Notes: generated by a model not told the origin, from the letters alone. Numbered from the stretch's first letter, positions 26,292-36,581 are shown. The stretch: DNA of 64,000 bases from Echinicola soli (GCF_006575665.1 NZ_CP041253.1:501501-565500); one strand, 5' to 3'. Program-made: numbers and translations.

Positions 26292-29200
26292 TGTAATTGT
26301 ATTCTTCAGTTAAAGGAACTTCGTCTTCGTCTTTTATCAGGTGACGACCATCTGCCAACTTGCCAAATATGTAATACAGGCCTGGTACGATAATCACCCC
26401 GAAGATGGTACCGAACAGCATGCCGCCCAATGCCGAGGCTCCAATGGTCCGGTTACCGATCGCACCAGCTCCCGTCGCTATAATCAATGGAATCAGCCCT
26501 GCGATAAAGGCAAAAGAAGTCATCAAAATAGGACGAAAACGTACTTTTGCACCCTCTATGGCAGCTTCCAGGATCGTAGATCCCTGCTGGCGTTTCTGCA
26601 CGGCAAACTCCACGATCAATACGGCATTTTTACCCAAAAGACCAATAAGCATAATCAAGCCAATCTGGGCATAAATATCATTATCCAAGCCCATCATTTT
26701 CAGCAACAGGAATGAACCAAACACCCCAACAGGCAACGATGTCACTACTGCCAATGGAATAATGAAACTTTCATATTGCGCAGCCAGTACGAAGTACACA
26801 AACACCAACACCACTAAGAAAACATACAAGGATTCATTTCCCCTGTTGGATTCATCGTAAGAAAGCCCCTCCCAGGCGATGTCATATCCCTGGGGCAATG
26901 TCTGGGCTGCCACTTCACGGATGGCGGCGATGGCATCAGCTGTCGTATAGCCTTTGGCCGGAAGTCCTCTAATGGCCGCGGAATTGTACATATTGAAACG
27001 CGTCACTTCGTTGGGTCCCTGTGTTTTCTTCAGTGTCATAAAGGCCGAATACGGCACCATTTCTCCCTCTTCATTTTTGACATACAGGTTCAATATATCC
27101 GAAGGAAGCCTCCTGAACTTAGGATCAGACTGAACATAGACTTTAAAGAACCTCCCAAACTTGATAAATCCTTGCTCATAGGTACTACCGATCATAATAT
27201 TGAGGTTTTCCATGGCTTTTCCGATAGAAACCCCTTTCTGCATGGCCAGTTCATTGTCCATCACCAGTTCGTATTGTGGATAGTTGGCAGCAAAGAAGGT
27301 AAATAAGCCTGTTAGCTCTTTGCGCTTGCCAAGGTCATCCATGAACTGCTTGTTGATCTTGTCAAAATCCTGATAGTCTGTATCGGTTGTTTTATCAAGC
27401 AATCGCATAGAAAAGCCACCGGAAGAACCAAAGCCTGGAATGGCCGGTGGCTCAAAGAATTCGATGACGGCTCCCAGCCCTTTGGATTCTTCTTCCAGCT
27501 CTTCCATGATTTCTTTTACGGTATGCTTGCGGTCAGACCATTTTTTCAAGTTGATCAGACAAGTACCTGCATTGGAACCACGCCCCTCTGTCATGATCTC
27601 ATACCCCGCCAAGGAAGATACTGACTCCACTCCCTCGATCTCTTCACAGATTTTCTGAAGCTCTTTGGACACTTTATTGGTTCGTTCCAAGGTAGCACCG
27701 GGAGGCGTCTGGATGATGGCATAGATGGTACCTTGATCTTCACTTGGGATAAACCCGGATGGCAGGATTTGGCTTTCTAAGTAAATCCCCGCACAGAAAG
27801 CGATCAAAATACCGAATGTCAACCACCTTCTACTCACCATTCGTTTTAGCAAGGCCACGTACCTGCCAGTCAGCTTGTCAAATCCGCTGTTGAACTTGTC
27901 CAATGATTTGGTGAGGATATTGCCATTTTTCTCTTTGCCATGATGGTTTTTCAGCAGCATGGCACAAAGTACCGGTGTAAGCGTCAGGGCGATCAGTGCC
28001 GAAATGACGATAGAACTCGCCATCGTAATGGAGAACTGTCGATAGAACGTACCGACAGGACCACTCATAAAGGAAATCGGCAAGAACACCGACACCATTA
28101 CCATGGTAATCGCGATAATGGCTCCACTGATCTCTCCAAGCACCCTTTTTACCGCTTGGTAAGGTGTAAGATGAGGGAAATCCTCCATCTTGGCGTGCAC
28201 CGCTTCCACCACCACAATGGCATCATCGACGACAATACCGATGGCCAGTACCAGCGCAAAAAGCGTCACTAAGTTGATTGAAAGTCCAAAAAACTGGATG
28301 ACGAAGAAAGCCCCAATTAGGGATACCGGAACAGCCAAAATAGGAATTAAGGTGGACCGCCAATCGCCAAGGAAGACAAACACCACCAAGGCCACCAAAA
28401 TGAAGGCATCCCTTAGGGTATGGATTACCTGCTCAATGGAGGCATCCAAGAAATTGGAAACATCATAACTGATCTTGTAATCTACTCCGGGAGGGAAATT
28501 GGCCTTCATCTCCGTCAGCTTTTCCTTTACCGTTTCGATCACCTCACTGGCGTTACTACCATAATTTTGCTTTAGCACAATGGCCGCAGACGGGTGGCCG
28601 TCCAAATTGGAGTAAATATCAAAAAACTCGCTTCCCAGCTCCACCTTGCCGATATCCTTCAGGTGGATACTTTCCCCCTCTGCATTGGCTCGTATGATGA
28701 CATTTTCATATTGCTCGGGCTCATTATACCTGCCTTTATAGGTCAATACATACTCCAGCGACTGGGCTTCGATGCCCGAACTTCTCCCCAGCCTACCTGG
28801 GCGGCCTACGATACTTTGCTCTTGGAGCGCTTCCATTACTTCCTCCACGGAAATATCGTACGCCCTCATTCGATCAGGATTTAGCCAGATACGCATGGCG
28901 TAACGACGGCTACCCAAAATCTGCGCATTTGCCACCCCCTTGATCCGGTTGATCTCGGGGATCATGTGGACATTGGCGTAATTGTAGAGAAATTTCTCAT
29001 CCATTTTTTCATCCGACCCATATAAGTTGACATACATCAACATACTGGGCTGGATGGGAGTAATAACCACCCCCTCCCGCTGCACCAGCTCCGGTAACAG
29101 GGGCATGACGCGGTCTACGCGGGTTTTGACCCGGATGACAGCCTGATTGGGATCCGTACCCGGTTCAAAGATCACACGAAGGGTTGCCTCACCGGCACTC

Positions 29201-29448
29201 GTAGCATCAGTAGCCATGTACCGCATTCCTTGGGCACCATTAATGGAGTTTTCGAGCGTAATCAGTGTTGACTTCACCAGCACGTCTGCACTGGCACCTG
29301 GATAAGCGATAAATACGTTTACAGAAGTAGGTGCAATTTGTGGAAATTGAGAAATGGGCAATTTCTTAATGGCCAATGTACCTACAAAGACGATAATGAC
29401 CGATATCACGATAGCGAATACCGGCCTATGAATGAATTTTTGAAACAT
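26284..29448 (-). CDS. RND efflux permease, HAE1 (AcrB-like) family
   Basis: This 1054-residue inner-membrane proton-driven transporter forms the core of a multidrug efflux pump. It has 12 transmembrane helices, one at the N-terminus (FAIVISVIIVFVGTLAIKKL), six in the middle and five at the C-terminus, with two large periplasmic loops. The RND relay motif with two acidic residues is visible in VTLFALVLAIGIVVDDAIVV near residue 400, and the HAE1 signature region GLLGKNAVLIVEFAVQK near 930. The length is normal and the frame intact. It lies 26 bp after the MFP gene and overlaps the OMF gene. Confidence 0.95.
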   Translation of the reverse strand: MFQKFIHRPVFAIVISVIIVFVGTLAIKKLPISQFPQIAPTSVNVFIAYPGASADVLVKSTLITLENSINGAQGMRYMATDATSAGEATLRVIFEPGTDPNQAVIRVKTRVDRVMPLLPELVQREGVVITPIQPSMLMYVNLYGSDEKMDEKFLYNYANVHMIPEINRIKGVANAQILGSRRYAMRIWLNPDRMRAYDISVEEVMEALQEQSIVGRPGRLGRSSGIEAQSLEYVLTYKGRYNEPEQYENVIIRANAEGESIHLKDIGKVELGSEFFDIYSNLDGHPSAAIVLKQNYGSNASEVIETVKEKLTEMKANFPPGVDYKISYDVSNFLDASIEQVIHTLRDAFILVALVVFVFLGDWRSTLIPILAVPVSLIGAFFVIQFFGLSINLVTLFALVLAIGIVVDDAIVVVEAVHAKMEDFPHLTPYQAVKRVLGEISGAIIAITMVMVSVFLPISFMSGPVGTFYRQFSITMASSIVISALIALTLTPVLCAMLLKNHHGKEKNGNILTKSLDKFNSGFDKLTGRYVALLKRMVSRRWLTFGILIAFCAGIYLESQILPSGFIPSEDQGTIYAIIQTPPGATLERTNKVSKELQKICEEIEGVESVSSLAGYEIMTEGRGSNAGTCLINLKKWSDRKHTVKEIMEELEEESKGLGAVIEFFEPPAIPGFGSSGGFSMRLLDKTTDTDYQDFDKINKQFMDDLGKRKELTGLFTFFAANYPQYELVMDNELAMQKGVSIGKAMENLNIMIGSTYEQGFIKFGRFFKVYVQSDPKFRRLPSDILNLYVKNEEGEMVPYSAFMTLKKTQGPNEVTRFNMYNSAAIRGLPAKGYTTADAIAAIREVAAQTLPQGYDIAWEGLSYDESNRGNESLYVFLVVLVFVYFVLAAQYESFIIPLAVVTSLPVGVFGSFLLLKMMGLDNDIYAQIGLIMLIGLLGKNAVLIVEFAVQKRQQGSTILEAAIEGAKVRFRPILMTSFAFIAGLIPLIIATGAGAIGNRTIGASALGGMLFGTIFGVIIVPGLYYIFGKLADGRHLIKDEDEVPLTEEYNYND

Positions 29449-29474
29449 TACTGCGCTTTTTTTATGAGACTCGA

Positions 29475-30566
29475 TTATTCCGCATAAAGGCCTAAGCTGG
29501 ACATCGCTTCTTCCGGGGACACGATATCCGGATGGATCTCATCGTTTTCCCTCACTAGTCGCAAGCCCTCCAAGAGTACCTTGTCATTTTCCTCCAAACC
29601 ATCTTGGATCACATATAAATGGGGCATTTCTGCAGCCACTTTAATCTCCCTGGAATGCAGTCTGTTTCCTTCGTCCAAAACGTAGACGTATCGTTTATCC
29701 AGCACCTCAAAAGTGGTTTTCTGTGGAATGATCATGGCATTTTTGAAAGGCACAGCCATTTGGATGTTACCTGTTTCGCCATGTCTTAGAAGTCCATTAG
29801 GGTTAGGGAAAGTAGCCCTGAAAGGGATGTTTCCCGTTTCGTGATTAAAGTCCGCCTCGATCGTTTCGACTTTCCCGGGATGGCCAAACACTTTGTTATT
29901 GGCCATCAGCAGGTTTACCATGGTAACAGAGCTGTCTTTTTTTAGACTGGTCATATAATCCAGGTATTCCGCTTCGGGTACATTGTAGTACACCCACATT
30001 CTGCCGTTATCGGACAAGTTTGTAAGCAATTCCCCCTCATCAATCAAACTACCTACCCGTACATGAAACCGGTCGATGATCCCATCAAAGGGCGCACGGA
30101 TTTCAGTAAAATCGAAATGAGCCTGTGCCAAGGCCCGCTCTGCATTCGCCTTGTCAAGCTTGGCTTTGGCCATGGCCAGTTCATTTGGCGCTACGACATC
30201 CCTATCCGCTAGGGATTTGGTGTTTTGGTACTCTATCTCTGCAAAATTCACCTCTGCTTTTGCACGTTGAAGTTCCGCCTGATAAAGCTTGGGCATAATC
30301 TTAAAGAGGAGTTGTCCTTTTTTCACAAACTGTCCCTCGTCCACATAGATTTTTTCCAGATAGCCACGCTCTTGGGCACGCACTTCTATGTGGTTGATGG
30401 AGTGTATCTGGCATACATAATCCTCGGTGATGGTCGTATCCATCCGGACTGGATTGGTGACTTGCAGCCTGTAAACCTCTTCTTTCTTTTCCTCTCCATG
30501 GGAGTCACAGCTCGTATGCAGCAATAAGGCACACAAGCCCATTAACATGAGGATACTCGTTCTCAT
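29475..30566 (-). CDS. RND efflux periplasmic adaptor (AcrA-like MFP), lipoprotein
   Basis: This 363-residue membrane-fusion protein links the RND pump to the outer-membrane channel. The start at 30566 (MRTSILMLMGLCALLLHTSC) gives a proper lipoprotein signal with Cys about 20; the longer ORF begins 22 codons earlier. It has the biotinyl-lipoyl half motifs (IEVRAQERGYLEKIYVDEGQ and FTEIRAPFDGIIDRFHVRVG), a short helical hairpin of about 70 residues, then beta-barrel and membrane-proximal domains. It is first in the operon. No TetR-type repressor is encoded next to it, so regulation is unknown. Confidence 0.93.
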   Translation of the reverse strand: MRTSILMLMGLCALLLHTSCDSHGEEKKEEVYRLQVTNPVRMDTTITEDYVCQIHSINHIEVRAQERGYLEKIYVDEGQFVKKGQLLFKIMPKLYQAELQRAKAEVNFAEIEYQNTKSLADRDVVAPNELAMAKAKLDKANAERALAQAHFDFTEIRAPFDGIIDRFHVRVGSLIDEGELLTNLSDNGRMWVYYNVPEAEYLDYMTSLKKDSSVTMVNLLMANNKVFGHPGKVETIEADFNHETGNIPFRATFPNPNGLLRHGETGNIQMAVPFKNAMIIPQKTTFEVLDKRYVYVLDEGNRLHSREIKVAAEMPHLYVIQDGLEENDKVLLEGLRLVRENDEIHPDIVSPEEAMSSLGLYAE

Positions 30567-30760
30567 AATTTTTCTTTTAAATGTTTTGGTTTCTTGTTTC
30601 GTGGCGTGGTAATAGCGGACACGCCTAAACATTCAGGACATTAAATGCCATAGAATGCCAGGTGATTTTGGGCAATGGTGGAATTAGAAAATAATGGGTA
30701 ATAAATGGAACATCAGGCAATAGGATTATTGCCTTGTCGAATAAGAAAAAAAGCGATGTA

Positions 30761-31168
30761 TCATATCAAGAACACCTGAATAAATAGGTGCCAACGATAC
30801 GATATTATATGGGAAAAGTGCTTGCAGAAAGGTAAGCCTTTTAGGCTGGTGGCAGAAAATTCACCAATTAAATAGTCAAAAAAGAGGACAGCGGAGGTTC
30901 CGCCGCGTTCAACATTCTTTCTAGAAGAAGTATTTTCGTTTTCCTCCTCAATGTTTTCCCCTTCTGCAGGGTATGTCCCTTTTTTAAGGCCAGAAAAAGA
31001 GGATTTGAAAACGATGTCCTCTAAATGATGTGAGGACTGACTTTGGGCTGTAGAAAGGTATGATGTTGGCTCAGAAAATTTTTCCAGATGCTGTATCGAA
31101 AACAGTGGTGCTATTCCACTCGAAAGCAGAATGCTAAAGGACAATATCAGTCTGATCAACATTTTCAT
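30761..31168 (-). CDS. Small exported protein of unknown function
   Basis: This 135-residue protein starts at 31168 (MKMLIRLILSFSILLSSGIA, a signal peptide); an ATG four codons upstream is also open. I do not recognise the family. The mature part is rich in Ser, Glu and Asn, and it ends with hydrophobic and aromatic residues (FFDYLIGEFSATS, then HIISYRWHLFIQVFLI). The conserved-looking aromatic C-terminus suggests a real gene. It is on the same strand as the efflux operon, which starts 194 bp downstream, but nothing else ties it to efflux. The gap between them holds a small hairpin (AGGCAATA/TATTGCCT near 30714-30733). Confidence 0.6.
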   Translation of the reverse strand: MKMLIRLILSFSILLSSGIAPLFSIQHLEKFSEPTSYLSTAQSQSSHHLEDIVFKSSFSGLKKGTYPAEGENIEEENENTSSRKNVERGGTSAVLFFDYLIGEFSATSLKGLPFCKHFSHIISYRWHLFIQVFLI

Positions 31169-31484
31169 GATTGGAGCCAAAAGTATGCAATGGATTTCGC
31201 TCTGTCAAGAGAACAAGTATTAAATCTTTTTAAACAATGTACTATATTGTTTTTAAGCACCATAAGCTTGCGGTTTCTGGCAGACACGAATTCCCTCTTC
31301 TCTAATGATCATCACCACGAAGAGGTGTCTTTTTGGCTGCTTTAACAGCAACTCTCTTGCAATAATTCAAAACACCATTTGTGATTTTTCTGTAAGCAAT
31401 ATTTCCCCTAAAAGATCGAAGGATTTCATTCGATAAAATATGGTTTTATATGAAACCTAAAATATTAACTAAATTGGAAAAGCA

Positions 31485-31516
31485 TTTGTATCAAATTTTC
31501 GAAAATTCTACTTTTG
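31485..31516 (+). promoter_or_regulatory. Candidate sigma-ABfr-type promoter of the Kelch/winged-helix regulator
   Basis: TTTG at 31485-31488 and TACTTTTG at 31509-31516 match the Bacteroidota consensus TTTG / TAnnTTTG with a 20-base spacer. Transcription would start near 31523, giving a leader of about 134 bases. The rest of the 31169-31656 gap is AT-rich and shows no gene. Confidence 0.6.
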
Positions 31517-31656
31517 AAAAGGATAATGATGCATGTGGAACTCAGGTTCATGGCTTCTGTTTTAGGATATTGAAACCCACCCGGTACCTCCGCACCAGCT
31601 AAATGAACATCATATGTCCACCACCCCTATAAGCAATTGATCTATAAATATCCACG

Positions 31657-34176
31657 ATGTTCGCATTTACTAAAATGTACTTCTTAGCTTCTTTGATTTC
31701 TGGTTTTATCATCCTACAGTCATTCTTTAACGGAGGGCTTAAATTCCAGGGGAACGAACAAGCAATAAACCAACGCACCTCATACACTATTTTTGGAGAG
31801 CATGACGCGAAATTTCCTGACCATTTTGATATTGACTTCAGCCTATCGCTAAGTCCAGTCGAAGAAATCGGATACATCCTTAGGGTCAAAACCGGCGTAA
31901 ACAATCGGATTTTTAATTTATTCTATGACAGTCAAGGTGACAATATCGTTTTTAAATTTAATGAGGAGGGAAAAACCAACCTTATCGTGGCCAAAATGGA
32001 CAGGACCCAATTGTTTAACCACCAATGGTTTGACATGAAAATCTCATTCGACCTCATCGGTGATTCCATCACACTTACCATTGATAATAAAACGTTTACT
32101 GCCAAAAACCAACATCTCCAAGACACCTATCATCCCGAAATTCTTTTCGGAAAAAGTGATCATATCATCGATGTCCCTGCTTTTTCGATCAAAAACCTAT
32201 CAATCGTCGGGAAGAAAACCTATCATTTCCCCCTCTATGAAAATGAAGGCAATATCGTCCACGACATCAACGGCAATCCATACGGCAACGTAATCAATCC
32301 AGACTGGTTGAAAAACTATGCCTATTATTGGAAACATCAGGCTTCGTTTAAATCTGCATCCGTAGCCGGAGCAAACTATGACCCAAAAAAACAGGAAATT
32401 TACTATTATAACCAGGATTCACTTTGGAGCTACAATGTTCGTTCGGGCAATATCCGAACAGTTATTTTCGATCAAAAATGCCCTGTGGAGCTTGTCTTGG
32501 GCACTAACTTTATCGATAGCCTCCAAAACAAATTATACACCTATGAAGCATATTATGACTTCCCCTACCAAGGCCCTACTGTGGCCAGCCTGGATCTAGA
32601 CACCTATCAATGGACAGAAGAAAGCTACCAACAACTCCCTACCCAGCTTCATCACCATGGATCTTATATAGATCACTACTCCTCCCAATACAGTATTTTC
32701 GGAGGTTTTGGCAGCATGAAGTACAGCAAAAATTTCTTTTCTTACGATTTGAAAAAGAATCAATGGAAGAAAACCGATGGATTTACAGGTGATGTAATTA
32801 CTCCACGCTACTTCTCTTCTGTCGGTTATCAACCTGAAAATAATAATTTATATATCCTCGGCGGGATGGGAAATGAGTCTGGGGACCAATCCGTCGGAAG
32901 GAAATACTACTACGACCTCTATCAGGTAGACCTGGACGCCAAGCATGTTACCAAGCTTTGGGAAATCCCTTGGAAAAATGACAACGTCGTCCCTGTACGG
33001 GGAATGGTAATATTGAATGATTCCAGTCTATATACACTCTGCTATCCTGAACATTTTTCGGAATCTTTTCTTCATTTGTATCGTTTCTCGCTGAAGGATG
33101 GCAGCTACGAAATATTGGGAGACTCCATTCCCATCCGATCTGACAAAATCACTACCAATGCCAACCTCTATTTTGACAAAGGACTCAACAACCTGTATGC
33201 GGTGGTACAAGAATTTGAGGATGATATCTCTTCGGATTTAAAAATCTACTCCTTGGCATTTCCTGCTATTACGAGGGAAGAGTTATCAGATTTCCCGGCA
33301 AAACAAAATAGCAAAGCCCCCCTAATGGCTTTGATTCTGGGTGTCGGGATAATAAGTTTGGGGCTCTTTCTGTATAAAAAGTTAAAATCCAAATCTCCGG
33401 GCACCGAGGATCGTCCTGAGGAAGCTGAGGTTAAAAAACCGGCCCCAACAACAGCGAAAACCGTACCTTCCAATTCCATCTACCTTTTCGGTAATTTTAT
33501 GGTCCGCGACGCCAAGGGCAGGGACATTACCTATATGTTCAGCGCTCAACTAAAACAGGTCTTTTGTCTGATCCTGCATTACAGTTTATCGGAAGACGGC
33601 ATTACATCGCAGCATCTCAGCAATTTGCTTTGGCCGGATAAACCTGCCGACAAAGTCAAAAACTCCCGTGGTGTGACAATTAACAACCTACGAAAAACCT
33701 TGGGCGAGCTGGAGGGAATAGAATTGGTCCACGACAAAGGGCACTATAAAATCATCCTCCATGAAAAGGCTTACTGTGACTATGCAAGGTGCCTGCAGGT
33801 CATCGCCACCCACCAGATGGACAAGCACAGCGATGAGTTCGCCGGAATCGTATCCAGAGGTAAATTCCTCTACCTCTTAGACGATCCCTTGTTCGACTTG
33901 TTCAAAGAAGAAGCAGAGACCAAACTTGAACCAGCCTTGATACTGGAAGTGGAAAAGAGCTTTACCAGCGAATCGTATCCCACTACGATTTCGCTGGCAG
34001 AAGCCCTTTTTAACATCGATCCTTTAAATGAAACAGCGCTGGTGCACCAAATTAATGCCATGCTGAAACTTAACATGATAGAAGACTCAAAAATCGCCTA
34101 CAGAACCTTTGCCATCGAATACAAACATGCTACCGGCAAGGATTTCCATCGCTCATATTCAAGTATCGTCTCCTAA
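31657..34176 (+). CDS. Membrane-tethered regulator: LamG-like/Kelch sensor, TM helix, winged helix, BTAD
   Basis: This 839-residue protein joins an extracytoplasmic sensor to a cytoplasmic DNA-binding domain. A signal or anchor helix lies at about 1-20. Residues about 40-190 look like a concanavalin/LamG-type beta-sandwich, and 215-550 form Kelch-type propeller blades (SIFGGFGSMKYSKNFFSYDL and LYILGGMGNESGDQSVGRKY). One transmembrane helix follows at about 555-574 (MALILGVGIISLGLFLYKKL). Residues 607-700 are an OmpR/PhoB-like winged helix (LFGNFMVRDAKGRDITYMFS) and 705-839 a BTAD-like helical domain. It probably senses a periplasmic signal and acts directly on DNA, like ToxR in principle but with opposite order. 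It stands beside the second PUL, which it may regulate (inference). Confidence 0.85.
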   Translation: MFAFTKMYFLASLISGFIILQSFFNGGLKFQGNEQAINQRTSYTIFGEHDAKFPDHFDIDFSLSLSPVEEIGYILRVKTGVNNRIFNLFYDSQGDNIVFKFNEEGKTNLIVAKMDRTQLFNHQWFDMKISFDLIGDSITLTIDNKTFTAKNQHLQDTYHPEILFGKSDHIIDVPAFSIKNLSIVGKKTYHFPLYENEGNIVHDINGNPYGNVINPDWLKNYAYYWKHQASFKSASVAGANYDPKKQEIYYYNQDSLWSYNVRSGNIRTVIFDQKCPVELVLGTNFIDSLQNKLYTYEAYYDFPYQGPTVASLDLDTYQWTEESYQQLPTQLHHHGSYIDHYSSQYSIFGGFGSMKYSKNFFSYDLKKNQWKKTDGFTGDVITPRYFSSVGYQPENNNLYILGGMGNESGDQSVGRKYYYDLYQVDLDAKHVTKLWEIPWKNDNVVPVRGMVILNDSSLYTLCYPEHFSESFLHLYRFSLKDGSYEILGDSIPIRSDKITTNANLYFDKGLNNLYAVVQEFEDDISSDLKIYSLAFPAITREELSDFPAKQNSKAPLMALILGVGIISLGLFLYKKLKSKSPGTEDRPEEAEVKKPAPTTAKTVPSNSIYLFGNFMVRDAKGRDITYMFSAQLKQVFCLILHYSLSEDGITSQHLSNLLWPDKPADKVKNSRGVTINNLRKTLGELEGIELVHDKGHYKIILHEKAYCDYARCLQVIATHQMDKHSDEFAGIVSRGKFLYLLDDPLFDLFKEEAETKLEPALILEVEKSFTSESYPTTISLAEALFNIDPLNETALVHQINAMLKLNMIEDSKIAYRTFAIEYKHATGKDFHRSYSSIVS

Positions 34177-34194
34177 AGCTGATACAGGCCTGAA

Positions 34195-36399
34195 TTACCA
34201 GCTAAGTGTTACATGAACTCCTTCTGGGCTGTTTTCAAAACTCAGAAAACAGGTTTTGCTGGCTTCATCCCAAGAACTCTCTGCCTGCAATGTCTCTCCA
34301 TTTACATCCCTAACCTCAATAGCTGATGCTTGTTCAGGAAGGAGAATCCTCATGACATTCGTGGTGTTCAGGGGACTCTTTGCCACCAATGCATACTCGT
34401 TTGTGGTTATTTTTTCATCATAAATCCGAGCGGCTGTCGCCAAAACCCGTGGGATCTGTGGATTCTTGACACTTTCGATATTGTACAAGAAGGCTTGCTC
34501 CCCGGGCTGCACCCTCTTTTCGTCCAAAACAGGAATCTTCGGATCAAACAGATCAATGAATTTTCCCCTGGCGATATAAGGAGAAGTATGCTCATTTTCA
34601 TTGACCACAGAAATGATCTCATAAGGGCCTCTGGTCAAAGAGAAGTGATTTTTGAATTCCAGCTTGCCAGATATTGGTTCTGAACCATATAGCTTTTTGA
34701 TCGTATTCACAAACTCCAAATCATTGTTTTCCTTTAGAATAAACTCCTTCGGATCAGCACGCATAACGACAACTTTGCCCTTGCCATAGGTGAATTCCCC
34801 TGCCGCGAAAGGTGCTTTCAACCCCAACTTCTGAAACAGGTCCTCGGATGGAGCATTAAAGGTATTTTCACCCTTATTCCACCATTCCTGAACTCCCTGA
34901 AAGGCATCTTTATCCCTACCGCAATAGACTAAAACACCTCCCTTTTTGACCCAGTCCGCAATATGTCCATGGGCCTCTTCTTCCATCGGCTTCATATTGG
35001 AATAAGACATGATCAGAATTTTCAGGCCATCCCAGGTTCTCGGAAAGGACACATTCTCAATATGGACGGTCTTAACAGGCACACCACGCTTTAGCAGCGG
35101 CATGGTCTGACCATAAAAATTGGACAGCTGTGGATCATCATAGCCCTGATGGGTAGGAAAACGCTGAAACATAAGGGAATTGGACATTAAGACCCCAACT
35201 CCTTGTGCCCCGCTCACGTTGTTGTCAGACAGGGGCATATCATTCAGCGTATTGACCATCACCTGCATCTGGGTGGAATAAAAACGCGGAATTGGTGCTT
35301 TCTCCTCACTGTCTGCACTGGTTCTGTAAAGTCCTTCGTAAATCCGGTCAGGCCATGGCATCACCTCGTAATCGGCAACCATCGGATAAAGCAGTTGTGC
35401 TGCAAAGGTAGCCTGGTAGTTTTTCTTATAGTCAGCCCAATCCCGCGGCCAATCTTCGATCGGATCCGTCAGAAAGTACATTTTCCTTCCGGTAGGAGCG
35501 GTCATAGATTCCATGGAACCATATTCCAGAAAAGCTGTTTCGAATACCCGCTCCTTTTCCTGGCCATTGAAATAATTGGGCTCCCGTGAAGTACCCGTCC
35601 ATACCTGTGCGATATAACCGTCCACACTGGGCAGGGAGGCCAGACTGGCCTCGGGACTGACAATCATCCACTGGGAATAATTCACCAGGGAATGCGTCGG
35701 TACGTAACATCTAATATCCATACCTTTGGTTTTGCCGTATTCCTTTGCAAAGGAAAAACACTGCTCCACCGCCCGGTAGTACAGATGGTATTTCAGCTTA
35801 TTGGACAAATAGGTGTTTTCAGCGGATTCATGTTGTGGTCTCCAGTCAAAACCGTAATAATCCTTCCACTCCCTTTTGAATGCCTCACTGTAACCTGCTT
35901 TGGCCCAGAATTCAGGTTCTTCAAGGTAAATAGCATCTATCCCCGCATCAATCACCCGCTTGATCACCTTCTCCTTCATGTATTCGATAAAATTCTGCGA
36001 CGGCACGATATAAGGGACCATGTGTCCATGCCAGAGTGTGTCGCCTTGTTGAGTAACCTGCCCCTCATCCAGGTGCCATTCCCCATCCCATTCACCCGTG
36101 AAATAATCCTGATACTCGCCCCAGGCAATCCCCGTCATAAAATGGGTGGTATATCCTTTGTCTCTCCAGGTCTTGACGCGCTCTTCAAAGGTCATATCAG
36201 CCTTTCCGTGATGGTCCTTCACACTATAGACAATTGCTACGTCCGCCCGAACATCAGTTACCGGCTTCCAAGGGTTGGAGGTTTGGAAAGCCGTTTTTTC
36301 TCCTTTTGGCCTCGCAGCATTCTCCCCAAATTGGGCAGGCTTGGCGCAAGCCAGTAATAAGAGAACAGGGATCAGGTATAATAAAGCAGTTTTTTGCAT
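34195..36399 (-). CDS. Glycosidase-like TIM-barrel lipoprotein with GATase-like domain
   Basis: This 734-residue lipoprotein (lipobox LLLLACAKP, Cys about 18) is not assigned to a family with certainty. Residues about 50-370 look like a (beta/alpha)8 barrel of the clan GH-A or GH42 kind, with an acidic cluster in AIYLEEPEFWAKAGYSEAFK and a second aromatic-rich strand at DYEVMPWPDRIYEG. Residues about 400-560 resemble the class-I GATase-like trimerisation domain of GH42 enzymes (LMSNSLMFQRFPTHQG, LIMSYSNMKPMEEEAHGHIA, KKGGVLVYCGRD). A beta-rich C-terminal part follows. It is last in the second PUL, after a long hairpin, so a glycan-cleaving role fits. The catalytic acids are not confirmed. Confidence 0.7.
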   Translation of the reverse strand: MQKTALLYLIPVLLLLACAKPAQFGENAARPKGEKTAFQTSNPWKPVTDVRADVAIVYSVKDHHGKADMTFEERVKTWRDKGYTTHFMTGIAWGEYQDYFTGEWDGEWHLDEGQVTQQGDTLWHGHMVPYIVPSQNFIEYMKEKVIKRVIDAGIDAIYLEEPEFWAKAGYSEAFKREWKDYYGFDWRPQHESAENTYLSNKLKYHLYYRAVEQCFSFAKEYGKTKGMDIRCYVPTHSLVNYSQWMIVSPEASLASLPSVDGYIAQVWTGTSREPNYFNGQEKERVFETAFLEYGSMESMTAPTGRKMYFLTDPIEDWPRDWADYKKNYQATFAAQLLYPMVADYEVMPWPDRIYEGLYRTSADSEEKAPIPRFYSTQMQVMVNTLNDMPLSDNNVSGAQGVGVLMSNSLMFQRFPTHQGYDDPQLSNFYGQTMPLLKRGVPVKTVHIENVSFPRTWDGLKILIMSYSNMKPMEEEAHGHIADWVKKGGVLVYCGRDKDAFQGVQEWWNKGENTFNAPSEDLFQKLGLKAPFAAGEFTYGKGKVVVMRADPKEFILKENNDLEFVNTIKKLYGSEPISGKLEFKNHFSLTRGPYEIISVVNENEHTSPYIARGKFIDLFDPKIPVLDEKRVQPGEQAFLYNIESVKNPQIPRVLATAARIYDEKITTNEYALVAKSPLNTTNVMRILLPEQASAIEVRDVNGETLQAESSWDEASKTCFLSFENSPEGVHVTLSW

Positions 36400-36447
36400 G
36401 GGTATAAAGTTTCTAATGTTTAGCTCAGGGGATACGATTTAGGTGTC

Positions 36448-36492
36448 ACCTTTTGACGCTACCCGTCTGTCCACCAGGTAGCGTCAAAAGGT
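36448..36492. terminator. Perfect 16-bp hairpin between DUF3823 and the glycosidase-like gene
   Basis: ACCTTTTGACGCTACC (36448-36463) pairs exactly with 36477-36492 around a 13-base loop. It lies about 50 bp before the ATG of the 734-residue gene. There is no T-run, so it could be a rho-dependent stop, an mRNA-stability hairpin or an operator. Confidence 0.55.
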
Positions 36493-36581
36493 CATTTCAC
36501 CGTTAACTAAATGGTAGTTAGGAAAAGGCAATTTTCAGATTGTCCCGCAGCTAAGAGGCTCAACAACCTACTTTGATCACT

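Noticed and set aside
36448..36492. Hairpin as a riboswitch
   Set aside because: It is a simple perfect stem with no conserved aptamer elements.
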